64,000 nucleotides of DNA from Eublepharis macularius (lineage: Eukaryota; Chordata; Lepidosauria; Squamata; Eublepharidae), in contig NC_072798.1 in the NCBI RefSeq assembly GCF_028583425.1, positions 9,302,501 to 9,366,500 of the forward strand, read 5' to 3'. Made by a program: the position numbers and the translations under genes. The notes beneath the pieces are model-generated. The model was not told the DNA's origin, did no database searches, and saw only the letters and a program-made list of their open reading frames with translations. Positions 12,516 through 23,789 of the stretch are shown in pieces (position 1 is the stretch's first letter; each line of letters opens with the position of its first letter).

Positions 12516-12735
12516 TAAGGTGGCCAACCTTCAGGTAGTGGCTGGAAATCTCCGAGAAAGTGAACTGATCTCCAGCCTACGAAGATCAGTTCCCCTGGAG
12601 AAAATGGCTGGTTTGGAGGGTGGAATATGTGGTTTATACCCTGTTGAGGTCCCTCTCCTCTGAAACACCACCATTGCCAGGCTCCACCCCCAAAATCTCC
12701 ACAGATTTCCCCACCTGGAGCTGGCAACCCTAGCT
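12516..12735. repeat. hAT-like MITE (TAGGGTTGCCAAC family)
   Basis: Starts near gtggccaaccttcaggtagt and ends ggagctggcaaccctagc. The middle carries ttcccctggagaaaatggct and the family's cctgttgaggtccctctcct segment. The next insertion begins directly at its right edge. Confidence 0.65.
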
Positions 12736-12739
12736 AGGT

Positions 12740-13333
12740 ACGGAAACCAAAAGGGAAAAAGCTTCCTCAGTAGAACTGCAGCAAAAACAATAAAGGAAGC
12801 AAGCCAAAAGGTGTATTGCCCTATGTACAGTTTTACAATGAATTTACAATAAAGAATACAACAATGAAGAGCAGTTTAGTACACAATTATTGAGAGCAAG
12901 AAAGGTTCCATCAAATTTCTTCAAATATTCAACAGGTAAGTGGTTCTATTTGTAATCACGTCACTGTCAGTTCGTGTTAATTCATTCCAAAGTCCATAGG
13001 AGCTGTTAGAAAACAACGAAGAACGCTAAGTGGCAACGAGCTTACCGGTCCAATCCAATTTGGCTCGTTTCAGGAAAAATCCTTCATCAGGCCACCAACC
13101 TACAATTTATTATTAAAAGTCCATCATAGACTATATCACGAACTGACAGCGACGTGATTACAAATAGAACCACTTACCTGTTGAATATTTGAAGAAATTT
13201 GATGGAACCTTTCTTGCTCTCAATAATTGTGTACTAAACTGCTCTTCATTGTTGTATTCTTTATTGTAAATTCATTGTAAAACTGTACATAGGGCAATAC
13301 ACCTTTTGGCTTGCTTCCTTTATTGTTTTTGGT
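12740..13333. mobile_element. Inverted-repeat insertion carrying a hammerhead ribozyme, 16-bp flanking duplication
   Basis: The 16-mer gcaaccctagctaggt occurs at 12724-12739 and again at 13334-13349, consistent with a target duplication of retrotransposition length. Inside, 12783-12976 and 13137-13330 are inverted copies of 194 bp in which I find one mismatch near the inner end (acgtcactg against acgtcgctg). They are separated by a 160-bp unique loop. The loop holds a complete hammerhead fold on the minus strand. No ORF is present. The arrangement resembles inverted Penelope-like or retrozyme-like copies, but the family is not identified. The 43 bp between the left duplication and left arm are unexplained. 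Confidence 0.7.
13029..13097 (-). ncRNA. Hammerhead ribozyme, complete fold
   Basis: Read 5' to 3' on the minus strand: stem I strand GGUGGC (13096-13091), core CUGAUGA (13090-13084), stem II AGGA-UUUU-UCCU (13083-13072), core GAA (13071-13069), and stem III ACGAGC (13068-13063) pairing with GCUCGU (13041-13036) across a 21-nt loop. Residue 17 is U (13035), then GCCACU (13034-13029) closes stem I. All invariant core bases are present, stems have 6, 4 and 6 pairs, and predicted cleavage lies between 13035 and 13034 after GUU. Stem I is the open one (type I). Activity is inferred from structure. Confidence 0.75.
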
Positions 13334-13349
13334 GCAACCCTAGCTAGGT

Positions 13350-14380
13350 GCCAGGCTCAGCCTAGCAACCCTAGGACAGAGTGACTGTTCCAGGCCTGTC
13401 TCTGGTGATGAACAGTCCTGTAATGGTTTAGTCTGACCCTTGGGGAGAACACAGACTAGTGTGGTTAGAACCCCCAAGTGTGAGAGGGCCTAAACCTGGA
13501 GCTTAGGCTGTAGACACTGGTCAAAAACAATCTGTTTAAAGAGAAAGATCATGAATGTTGAAAAAGAATTATCACTCCATGGTGGTTCAAGGCTTAACAT
13601 CTATGATCTCATATACCAGAGTGGAGTTAAACTCCAACCTGAAGCTGTAACTAGTATATAAGTGTGTTGGCACTTGATTGAATTTGGAATCTTGTACCTG
13701 TTGAACTTTTAAACTTCTGTAACACAAATAAAACACCTTTTGTTCTTTTAAACTCTTGCCTAAGAACTCTTAGTGGCCTACCAGCAGCCTCCATTGGGTT
13801 CCAGCCAAAAAATGTCCACAGTATTTTATTAGACAAAACAATGTGTCACATACAAGCACGTAGTGGGAAAGTGGATGAGGCAGATGCCCCTGGAATTTTG
13901 CCTGATGTGCCTCTGTGAGCCAGCCATTTCCAGCTGTTTGACATACTGAAATTAAGCAGGTGAAGTTTTCAGTAAAACTTTCGGGTATGAAGCAAGGCCA
14001 ACAGAGCAGGCATGCCAGAGCCGGGTACACACTGACTCTGTGGTAGCTGGAATGATTTTCAAACTGCACTCATATCTTGGCAAGATCAGAATATCAGTGT
14101 AGGACTGTGTTAGCAACGGCAGCCGGCCAGAGCTGCAGTATTCTAAACCATCCTTTGAAAATATGCCACTAGCCAGCGCTGGCTCATTCCACAGCAACAA
14201 GTGTGGGCATTTGTTTTGGACTGCTTTGGGGGAAAGTGACTCACTGAACGTTCACAAAGCCAAGTCATTCCTTAATAGCGTCTCCCACCCAGCTAGCAAT
14301 CTTGTAGATTCCAAACACTGATCGAGAGCTCCTGGTTACCACCTGTTCTCCTGTAGATTTAAGAGGGCTTCTCTAATCTA
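13350..14380. other. No gene seen; possible LTR remnant
   Basis: Around 13650-13760 a short R/U5-like stretch (cacaaataaaacaccttttg) looks like a polyadenylation region of an old LTR. No partner LTR or gene was found. The minus-strand ORFs at 13770-14200 show no recognised similarity. Confidence 0.3.
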
Positions 14381-14393
14381 AAATGTGTGGCCA

Positions 14394-15045
14394 GATAAGG
14401 TTCATGAATATGCATCAATGGCCAAATTAACTACTTATCTACATAATAGACCAATAGCTGAATTTTGGGGAAAATGGATTTCTTTGATTACTTAGGCCAG
14501 AACTAGGCCGTTTTCACACAGCCACGCACCCAGAAGATCGCACGAAACTCACGGCATAAATGTGTCTTCCTAGTGCGATTTCCTGGCACGATCCCGTTTA
14601 ATGGCCCTTTTTCTGACATCATCGGGCCATTAAAGGGGATCGTGCCACTTCATGCCGTGAGTTTTCACGATCTCCCGGTGCGCGTGTGAAAACGGCCCTA
14701 ATATTAATTAAGGTAGCTTAGTATAAAGATAAAAGGATGAAACACAAAGAATGCTTAGTAAAGTAGTTGATATTAAATTCTGTGTAAGTAACCAAGGAGA
14801 GGGAAGGAGATTTATTACACAGCTAAGTTCTGTTATTAAAATTCTTTTTATTATATTCTTATCAGTTTAACTTAATTTTAAATGTAGTGCTTGTTTGAGT
14901 TACAAATTAATTTCAAATGTACTATTTGTATAAGTTAGTATAAATCTCAAATTAATTTCATCTACTGCCTGTATAAGCTTTATTATACGCTTTCTATTGT
15001 CATATCCTATCTTTTCTTTCTAATAAAAACTTCTGTTTAAAAAGT
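14394..15045 (+). mobile_element. L1-type LINE 3' end, interrupted by a MITE
   Basis: The segment 14394-14505 matches the L1 ORF2 C-terminus also seen at 7294 (gaatatgcatcaatggccaa, then acttatctacataatagacc). The sequence resumes after the inserted MITE (14506-14697) with the same 3' UTR type, ending aataaaaacttctgtttaaa. Frame disruptions make it inactive. Confidence 0.6.
14506..14697. mobile_element. MITE, 3-bp target duplication CTA (Harbinger-like)
   Basis: Ends are ggccgttttcacaca and its inverse gtgtgaaaacggcc, flanked by CTA on both sides. The interior is a near-palindrome around a ggcccttt centre. A 3-bp duplication fits PIF/Harbinger but the family is not proven. It splits an L1 tail. 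Confidence 0.65.
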
Positions 15046-15359
15046 CACTCCACAGTCCAAAACATTACCAACAGGAATCGTTGTGTCATTTTCAACTGCC
15101 CAACCTTCTCGTACTTAATAAGTGTGAATTTAGTCATTAGGGCTGGTCCCCAAATCCTCAACAAAGTGCGACCGAATAAATTGCTTCCTCCGATAAAATA
15201 GCTTGGACTTTTTTGGTTTGTTTTTTGCTAGAGTCCAATGTATTCGTAGCTAGTTATGAATCTGATTTCTCTATAATACTTTCCAGATACCATTTGGATT
15301 TATGACTTGTCATCTAATTTTTATCAAACAAAATTTAAAGATATAGGAGTCCTGTTGCA

Positions 15360-15593
15360 TCTAGGGTTGCCATTTCCAGGTTGGGAAATTCCTGGAGATT
15401 TGGTGTGTGTGTGTGTGTGTGGGGGGTAATCCAGGGGAGGGCAGATTTGGGGACGGACCTCAGCAGGGTATAATGCCATAAAGTCCACCCTCCAAAGCAG
15501 CCATTTCCTCCAGGTGAACTGATCTTTGTAGACTGGAAATCAGATGTAATTTTAGGAGATCTCCAAGCTCCACCTGGAGATTGGCAACCCTAG
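15360..15593. repeat. hAT-like MITE (TAGGGTTGCCAAC family)
   Basis: Runs from tagggttgccatttccagg to gagattggcaaccctag, with flanks gttgcatc and gttgtgtc matching at 6 of 8 positions. A (TG)n tract at 15402-15420 lies inside. Confidence 0.7.
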
Positions 15594-16001
15594 TTGTGTC
15601 TGGCCACTCAAGGCTTTGATCTTTCTCTTTCTTTCTCTCACACATTCAGCTTCAGTTTTTCATAGACTGGGTTCCAATTCACCAACAGTGCATTGCTGAG
15701 GCAATCATCCCTCAAAGTCCCGCCTCCCCTTATGGGCTCCGAACCAATCCTTGTGATTTTGGCCTCATTCAAATCCAATCAGAGCTCACAGAACTTGGAG
15801 GGGGAGTGCACAAGCCTCATGTTAAAAAAGGAGGGAAAAATATATCTCCTCAGACAAGGAATTTGAGGCTCTGGAGAACAGCCATCAGTTTAGCGAGGGT
15901 TTTATTTAGCTTTTAGGAAGGAGGCCAGCTGGCTTAGGGAAGAAAGCTTATTTTATTGAGAGAAATAAACATGCTGTTAAGGGCTCAGTGTACCAAACTT
16001 T

Positions 16002-17225
16002 CTTCTAGCAGGGTCCCAAATATGATACCTGTGAGGGGGCACAGCTTACACACTACCAGCACTTTACTCCAAGCTCCTGTCACCCATTTATCTGATTATG
16101 GGCACGGGGTTTAAAAAGAGACAAGGAGAGGCCAGGTGGGACATTTCCTTAGGACGGCACTGTTACCTGTGCAGGCTCTGGGGACAGGAGCTCTGTGAGT
16201 TAAAAGGGCAACCTTGAACCTATAGAAAATTTTGTTGGATGTGGTAACAGGTTCCAGTGAAACCTATAAACTGTCTGAAGAGAAGAGGACCAAATTTCTC
16301 CTCAGTGTTTATTTATGTTAACTGAAGCTCAGTCACAATGTTAAATCCAGTCAGTTTGTAACCTCTGGGGGTGAAGATGAGAGCCAGTTTCAATGTATAA
16401 CCTGAAGCATCCCACACAAGGCATTTACCCTGTTAAATACTTTATTTTCAAATAAAAAATGTATTGTTTATGTCCATCTGTGTCTTGTCTGTCTGGTCAA
16501 TGATCTATGAAAAGAGGATTTATACTTAGCTCAAAAATAATTACAACATCTTTCTAGCAAGGTCCCAGATAAGACTCCCGTGGGGCAGATGGGGTTTAAA
16601 AATTGTATTGCTGTGTCTATTGATGTTTTTATCTGGTTTTTAAGCTATACATGTTGTGTTCCGCTCTGAGCCTGTTTGCAGGGAGAGCAGACTAGAAATA
16701 TTATTATTAATAATAATCAGGGCTCATTTTGAGGGGGAATGCACAAGAACGCAGTTCCGGCAGTTCCCCAAAGAGGTCACATGTCAGGTGGCCCACCCAC
16801 CTGACTCTCGGCAATTTTGGGCCCGTTTCAGCCTGGATTGGGGCCAAAACGGCCTGGATCAGGCCTCTGACAGGTGGTGGATCACTCTCCCGCTCATCAG
16901 TGGCCCAGTTCTGACCATTTTGGGCCCCTATTCAGCCATTTTCTTCAGCCCCCTTTTTGCCATTTGGGGCCCAATTTTGGCCCTGAATGGCCAGGATTGG
17001 GTCCAAAACAGCCAGAATAGGTGATGTCAGGAGGTGTGGCATATGCAAATCAGATATACTAATGAAACACTTCTGGCGATGGCAAGAGGCGTGGCATATG
17101 CTAATGAGTTATGCTAATGAGCTATGCTAATGAGTTCCTCCCGCTCTTTTTCTACAAAATGACCCCTAATAATAATGATGATGATAATGATAATAAAAGA
17201 CAAGGAGAGGCAAGATGGGACATCT
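16002..17225 (+). repeat. Tandem LTR-like repeats, the second split by nested insertions
   Basis: The segments near 16002 (tctagcagggtcccaaatat) and 16551 (tctagcaaggtcccagataa) are direct repeats. The match continues through ggggtttaaaa, then is broken by a LINE-like 3' tail and a MITE, and resumes at about 17192 (gacaaggagaggcaagatgg against gacaaggagaggccaggtgg at 16120). The interval 16430-16500 has an aataaaaaat polyadenylation-like signal. I infer an old LTR pair or tandem LTR. No retroviral gene is present. Confidence 0.4.
16718..17167 (-). mobile_element. hAT-like MITE (CAGGGGTCATTT family), copy 2
   Basis: Inverted relative to copy 1: starts cagggctcattttgagggg and ends ctacaaaatgacccct, flanked by aataataat on both sides. 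Shares the attagcata-type repeats and the gggcccaaaatgg array. Confidence 0.75.
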
Positions 17226-17363
17226 TAAGAATAGGGCCTTCAGCTATATTTGAGGGGTATCACTACAATCTAGTAATAAAGACAATAAATCCATAAGCCC
17301 AGTGTACGACTACCTCATTCCCCCTCTCTGCTCTTCCCCCATAGCCATCACACTTTGCACAGC

Positions 17364-17570
17364 TATGGTTGCCAACTCTTGAGTTGGGAAATTCCCAGCC
17401 ATTTGGAGGTTGTGGGGTTTGAGGAAGGATCTCAGTAAGATATAAGGGAACTCCGCAAGATATAATGTCATAGAGCCCACCCTCCAAAGCAGCCATTTTC
17501 TCCAAGAGAACAGATATCTGTTGTGATTCTGGGAGACCTTTAGCCTCCACTTGGAGTTTGATAACCCTAT
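17364..17570. repeat. hAT-like MITE (TAGGGTTGCCAAC family)
   Basis: Runs from tatggttgccaactcttga to ttgataaccctatga, with the common ccctccaaagcagccatttt block. Diverged ends; no clean duplication. Confidence 0.6.
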
Positions 17571-18145
17571 GACACGGCGCTAACCTCTACCTTTCAGAAC
17601 TAGTCAATGGGAAGGGCCCATATCCTCCTAATTTACCTCACAGCAGCTAAATATTATATTATATTGTTTTCACCCCCCACCACCACCCACACATGCACAC
17701 AAACTACCCCTGCAGTAAAGGGCATGAAAAATCAATGGGTCATTTGTTACAATAACATACACCTGCAATCCTGAGTGCACCTGAGATGAAGCCCCATTTA
17801 ACACAGTGATATTTAGGACTGAATGATGTGCTGTGTCAGAAGTCTGTGATAGTAATTGCAGGCATCCTCTTTGGCACTAAAATCCTGTCACCTGATTTGT
17901 TGCCCAGAACAAAATATATGCCTCCTTAGCTGCTTTAAGCCTGGATAGGGAAAAAGACAGGTAGACTACCGACCTTTTCCCACTATGAGGACTTATGAGA
18001 TGTGCAGGGGCATTTGTGATCGAGGAAATGGTGCCGTGAGGAGAGGCGCTCTTCTTCCCCTTTTCTAACTCCGTGGTTCTGACTCAGATCTTGACTATCC
18101 ATGTTTTTAAAGTCCAGTCAGAGAATTCCAGCATCACATAACAGC

Positions 18146-18394
18146 ATTAATAACACAATAACATTCAATTTATAGACCACCCTTCAGGACAACTTAGTGC
18201 TACACTCAGTTTACAAAGTGAGTTGTTACTATCCCCACAACAATCACCCTGTGAGGTGGGTGGGGCTGAGAGAGCTCCTAGAAGCTGTGACTGACCCAAG
18301 GTCACCCATTCGGCTTCAAGCAGAGGAATCAAACCTGGTTCAGTTCTCCAGATTAGAGTTCTGCCGCTCTTAACCACTACACCAAACTGGCTGT
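18146..18394 (-). repeat. tRNA-derived SINE (GAGCCAGTTTGGTGTAG family)
   Basis: Minus-strand copy from acagccagtttggtgtagtg to the (TTA)-type tail near 18150. The B-box-like and cacctcacagggtgattgtt blocks are conserved. Confidence 0.75.
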
Positions 18395-19874
18395 CATGTA
18401 GAGCAGCCCTTACTTCTGGGTAATACTTCTGGGATCAGGATGGAAACAGGAAATATTGCACATTGCACTTTAAATACAGATTATAATTTACTATGTTCAA
18501 ATGCAAATCGTCCCTTAATGCCAATAAACTATGCATTGCTGGGAACACACAAACGAACTTTGGAGAGCAATTTTCTCTAAAGGAAAGAGGGGGTTAGTGG
18601 GGGTACTTTGGAATAGTGCAGCAGTGGAGCGAAGCATGTTTAACCCTTTCCCTGCCCACCCCAGCTGCTTAGTCTCCTTGTAAGGTCACAGGTAAAGACA
18701 TCTTGTTGGGAGAAGTTGCTGCCCTCAAAAAGCAGCAGGCAGGGAAAAGGTTAAGCATCACCTTCCCCTGTTGAGCCATAATGGCAGAATAACCATTCCC
18801 AACGCTGTTTTCCATGAGAGAAAAAATAGTCACTGTGGTTTTGTTATACACTCATGCATGTCATCTGCAGTCCTGCCCACAATTTCCTAATTAATTTTGT
18901 GGAGTTTTATCGTTCTGTCGCTGTTTGCAAGTTACAGAAATCTTAAGCAACCTCTTGCCTTTACACTCATTTGTTCAAGATCCAGAATGAAGCACATGGA
19001 ATATTTGAAGTGAGGGAAGCAAGTTTCGAAAACAACCAAAACATTCCAAAAACGTTACACTAACAGTAAGCAGAATGACTCCAGTCTAAGCCCACTGAAA
19101 TTTGTTGAGGATTGCACTGTAAATAACACAAAAAAGAGCGGGCAGAGTTGCAGCTTTGAAACAAGCAAACATTCCAGCATCTTGTAAACCTGAGGACAGA
19201 AGTATTTCACTAGGTCAAACCAAGCGGTGTCCTGCCTGATACGTCTGGAACACACACCAGCAAGAAAATGAACACTCTCTCTTTATTCCCATGGTCTGTT
19301 CTCCCCAGATAGACTACATCTGAAAATGGAGTTTTCATTTTGTTAACTCCTGGCCAGATTTGTCCAATTCAGATCCCTGAGAGAGAACACATCCTGTCCC
19401 TTTGACAGCCGCATAAAAGACAGAAGGTTACCAGGTTCATCTTTTCCCTATCAAAATTATGCAGAAATGGGAGAACGTTGCCTGTGAAATTTTCCTTTCT
19501 AAACAACTCTTAGAAGCAGGCACCCTCCCGGGGTCTGAGACTGGCAAAGATATATTTAAAGAGGGGATTGCTTGCACATAAGAAATCTTTCCCCATATGT
19601 TTAGATAAGACTGCCACTTTTACATTTAGCTCTCCTCCCTGTACTTTTAACAGCGATCTGTTAAATAATCAAGTTGAGTCTTTTCCTACCAAGCCAGGAA
19701 AAACTTCCACTTGCTACATTACTGTGTGTTGGACTGCAATTAAAGTTTGGGGCGGGAACTCAGGGGTCTTCTACCAGTTTGTTCTCCTTAGCCAGAAACC
19801 AGTCATATAAGCCAGCCACAAATTTGTACTCATTAATAATGCAATCATACACTGATCCTTTTTTAAAAACTTAC
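18395..19874. other. Probable intron sequence upstream of the minus-strand exon, no gene seen
   Basis: No further exon was recognised. A ggattgcactgtaa end near 19110 is a fragment of the foldback family at 38.3 kb. On the model that 19875-19994 is ITIH5 exon 1, this is the start of its first intron. Confidence 0.4.
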
Positions 19875-19994
19875 ATTGTCGATGAGGCTGTAGTCCAGAA
19901 TCTCAGCTTCTTCCAGTTCCCTGGCTAAGAATTCAGGATCTTGCTGTCCAAAAATGACCGACAGGCCCCAGCAGAAGCATACCAGCAGGATCAT
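19875..19994 (-). CDS. ITIH5: First coding exon, secreted protein, probably ITIH5
   Basis: On the minus strand ATG at 19994 (context ttcaccATGa) opens 40 codons ending at 19875 with a strong GTAAGT donor. The product starts MILLVCFCWGLSVIFGQ, a signal peptide with likely cleavage after the glycine, then an acidic stretch (ELEEAEI). Human ITIH5 also begins with a Leu-rich peptide of M-LL-C-GLS-G-Q pattern, and in human it lies head to head with ITIH2, which starts 5.2 kb away here. ITIH5 is a hyaluronan-associated secreted heavy chain without a bikunin partner role proven here. No second exon was found to 1, so the first intron would exceed 19.8 kb. The identity rests mainly on position and a weak signal-peptide resemblance; another secreted protein is possible. 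Confidence 0.5.
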
Positions 19995-20412
19995 GGTGAA
20001 AAGGTGTCCCCAGGAGCCCCCCCTCCTCCCAACTAGGAGAAGATGGAAAGGCCCCCGGTTGCTGCGGCCGCTGCTTACAGCTCACTGAGACGAGGAAAGC
20101 ACTCTGACAGGAGTTGGCTTGGCTGGCTGCCTCACCCTTCCCCTCCTCTGGATCAGCCCCTTTGCCAGAGTTCACAGCCAAGGTTGGGATTTCCTTGCTC
20201 TCACTTAATTTAGGGGGAAGGGAAGATGCTACTGTTTTGGGGGGATTCTCTGATCTATCTGACTTTCAGGAGGCCTTCTTCCCTCAGCCAATCCTCAAGG
20301 TTTCTTTCTTTTTTTCCTGTCTTCCTTCCTTCCTTCCTTCCAGCTTCAGAGCCCTAGCGCATATCAAGGAAGATGAAGTGGGTGCCCCTGAGTACATGAA
20401 GATAGCTGGCAT

Positions 20413-20809
20413 CAGGGTTTTTTTTCTGGGAAAAGAGGTGGTGGAACTCAGTGGGTTGCCAGCACAGGGGGCAACTCTTGGCAGGAGGTGGTGCCCCTGG
20501 TACCACATGCATGTGCACAAAGTGCGCGCGCACTCCCTGGACCACACAATGATGTCACTTTGGGTCAGCTGGAACAAGGGGGGAGTTTAAATTGCCCTTG
20601 GAGAAAATGGTCACATGGCTGGTGGCCCCGCCCCCTGATCTCTAGACAGAGGGGAGTTTAGATTGCTGTCCGTGTCACTGGAGTGGCGCAGAGGGCAATC
20701 TCAACTCCCCTGTGTCTGGACATCAGGGGGCGGGGCCACCAGCCATGTGACCATTTTCAAGGGGTGCCGGAACTCCGTCCCACCGCGTTCCAGCTGAAAA
20801 AAAGCCCTG
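20413..20809. mobile_element. hAT-like foldback MITE (CAGGGCTTTTTTTC family), copy 2
   Basis: Starts cagggttttttttctggg and ends gaaaaaaagccctg, flanked by gctggcat (20405-20412 and 20810-20817), an exact 8-bp duplication. It has an extra segment with ccgcacaatga-like sequence shared with the copies at 33.0 and 57.6 kb. Confidence 0.85.
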
Positions 20810-21262
20810 GCTGGCATCTGTTCTGTCGCCCCCACCAGTTCCCTGTTAAGGGGCAGGGCTTCCAGGCCAGCAGGTCTGAGTCCAGACACTTCTTGTGTTT
20901 AGCAATTAACTACTGGTAGCTCCTAGGCCTATAATCAACAAACCCTGAATATCAAATGAACATGAAATGAAATCTTGCTAGAAAAATCATGATTTCAGGC
21001 CCTTATGAAAGAGAAGTACTTTTCACCCATTGCTAACTAGCTGGGATGATGATAAGATGGGATGATCCCATAAAGCCGCACTGATCTCTTTAGAAGAAAG
21101 GTAGGGTACAAATTTGATGATCAGTAATAGCAATCGTTGAACATTTATAGCGTTCAAGAGTTCCATTTATTCGTTACCAAGAACAGTAATAATGGTCTAG
21201 ATTGGTGAATATTTTAAGTGTCCTTGAAGTTCAAAAGGGACCAATATTTCAAATGATGATCA

Positions 21263-21329
<67 letters not shown>
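21263..21329. repeat. (GAT)n microsatellite
   Basis: About 22 uninterrupted GAT units. Confidence 0.95.
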
Positions 21330-21518
21330 GCATTTGGAATGCCCTCAAAGCTCAAAAGTGACTATGTGTTTCAAATATATTTATTGTTAGTGTTGTCATT
21401 ATGACATTTGGAACCCCTTGAAGCTCAAAAGAGGACATGTCAGTCTATGATGCACTGTTAACCATCCCAATAACTTCTTGCTATTGTTTCCTCTTTCATT
21501 TGGCACTTTTCTCAGGAC

Positions 21519-21985
21519 ATAGAATCATAGGGTTGGAAGGTACCTCCAGGGACATCTAGTCCAACCCCCTGCATAATGCAGGAAATTCACAACTACTTCT
21601 TCCCCCACACCCCCAGTGGCCCCTGCTCCATGCCCAGAAGATAGCAAAACACTGTCAGGATCCCTAATCAAACTGGCCTGGGGAAAATTGCTACCTGACC
21701 CCAAGGTGGTAATTGGTCTTACCCTGGGCATGTAAGAAGGGGCCATGAGAAGTGAGCACTGATGTAACCCTTCCTGCTCTCCCTCTCATGATCTTCCCAG
21801 GTTCACAAACTCAGAATTGCTGTCAGATGGCCATCTAGCCTCTGCTTAAAACCCCCCAAAGAAGGAGAGCCCACCACCACCTCCCAGGGAAGCCTGTTCC
21901 ACTGAGGAAGCACTCTGTCAGGAAGTTCTTCCTAATGTTTAGCCGAAAACTCTTTTGATTTAATTTCAACCCTTTGGTTCTGGTC
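21519..21985 (+). mobile_element. CR1-like LINE 3' region
   Basis: Contains the CR1-type signature agaatcatagggttggaagg, then catctagtccaaccccctgc and the downstream aggaagttcttcctaatgtt and tttcaaccctttggttctgg segments. No intact ORF. Confidence 0.65.
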
Positions 21986-21989
21986 CGAC

Positions 21990-22215
21990 CTTCATAGTCG
22001 TTAGAGTGTTAGACTAGGATCTGGGAGGCCAAAGTTTGAATTCCCACTCTGCCATGGAAGCTTGCTGGGTGATCTTGGGCCAGGCATACCATCTCAGCCT
22101 AACCTACCTCACGGGGTTGCTGTAAAGATAAATGAAAGAGAGAAGGATAATGAAAAGTACTTTGAGTGCCCATTGGGAGGAAAGGGGGTAGGTACAAATA
22201 GCTGAATACTTAAAT
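21990..22215 (+). repeat. tRNA-derived SINE (ccatggaagc type)
   Basis: Head gttagagtgttagactagga, body actctgccatggaagcttgc and cctcacggggttgctgtaaa, tail gtaggtacaaatagctgaat. Confidence 0.65.
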
Positions 22216-22790
22216 AATGAGAAGATGCCAGCCAATGCGTTCATTTGTGTGCATGGTTTCCCATTAAGCATATCTGACTCCAGGCCAGTACCAGAACTAC
22301 CAGGTGTGTTCTTGGGGCGGGTATACCTTCAGCTGCACAGCACGTTTGCATGGCCAGCAGCAATAGGTGTGCCCTTAAAGGCACTCCACCTGCCTAATGT
22401 GGTTTTTGCATGCATGTAAGAATGCTGAGTCAGCTGGGTGCTCCAATCGGCCTTCCTTTGCTGGCAGTCAGCCGTCGGTGGCTTTGGAGCCAAACCCGGC
22501 CTACGAAGGCTACTAGCTGGCTCAAAGACCAATCTGCACCTTTGTATGCACACACACGCTAACACACAAATTCTCCTTTCTGGATCATCGCAGAACTCGT
22601 GGCTCTTGTTGCAGTTTTGGGGCCAGTTGTACGCTAGGACGGGAAACTACGGTGGGAAGAGAAGCAAACAAAGTGGAGCTTGCTGTAATTTGTGTTGCTG
22701 AAGGCTATAAGGACCCAGTCTGACTTGCTATTTGTATGTTTATTAAAATATTTATGCCTCACCTTTCCTCTTGGCTCAAAGTGGCTTATT

Positions 22791-23040
22791 GAGCCATTTT
22801 GGTGTAGTGGTTAAGAGCGGCAGGACTCTAATCTGGAGAGCCAGGTTTGATTCCCCACTCCTCCACTTGAAGCCAGGTGACCTTGGGTCAGTCACTGCTT
22901 CTCGGAGCTCTCTCACCCACCTCACAGGGTGATTGTCATGGGGATAATAATAACACGTTCTGTAAACTGTTTTGGGTAGGTGTTAAGTTATGTCAAAGGG
23001 CAGTATATAAATTGAACGTTATTATAGTATTATTATTGTG
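22791..23040 (+). repeat. tRNA-derived SINE (GAGCCAGTTTGGTGTAG family)
   Basis: Plus-strand copy beginning gagccattttggtgtagtgg and ending in attattattgtg. Retains the A- and B-box-like segments. Confidence 0.75.
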
Positions 23041-23789
23041 CCTCAAACATCAGTTCCATATAAACCAACCAACCCACTGAAGCTTTTCTGCTACCATGCC
23101 TGCACTTCTTTATGTGCTTCTTTATCTTTTAACTGGAACGAAAGGAGCAGATAATGCCAATGAAATGCCTGTGTTTAGAGCAACACAAATTTAAAAGCAT
23201 TCCTATCAGACAAAATTGCATTATTGTGGAAGCACATAGCCACGACTGGGACAGTATACAGCCAGTGTTTCTCAGCAGCCGCGTTCGCAGAGAGTGATAA
23301 GAATGCACACACAGATATGTGGGTCTGTAGACCCAGAGATCTATGGGCTACAGAGAACCCCTCCCCCAGTTATTTATTTGTGCAAACAAAGCAGGAAAGA
23401 AGCAAGAAAGCCAAGAAAGAACGAACAAACCAAACTATAGCAAAAACCAGTGGTGGCAACTCTGTACGTATGCTTCTATACAATGTCTCCAGATATGGCC
23501 TACGGAGGACTTTATCTGTAAATGCCTTTTCTGAGATCTGAAAATGACAGCTCAGCAATTTAGGTTTCCTGTCATGTTATGGAAACTATAATTGAGCACA
23601 TCATGCCACCTTGTGGATCTCTGGGGAAATACAAATAATAAGAGCAGCGCCGAAAAGCCCTTGGAAATTCCTGCAAATACCCACTGGCAACCTTTACTAT
23701 AGATCAGAACTAAAGAGAAGTTGGTTCACAAATGACCCATGATGGGATTGGATATGGCAGGTAGGAACCATCGTTCAGTGGCATACCAC

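Noticed and set aside
20114-20590. 158-codon ORF just upstream of the minus-strand exon
   Set aside because: It reads into a MITE and has no similarity to a known protein.
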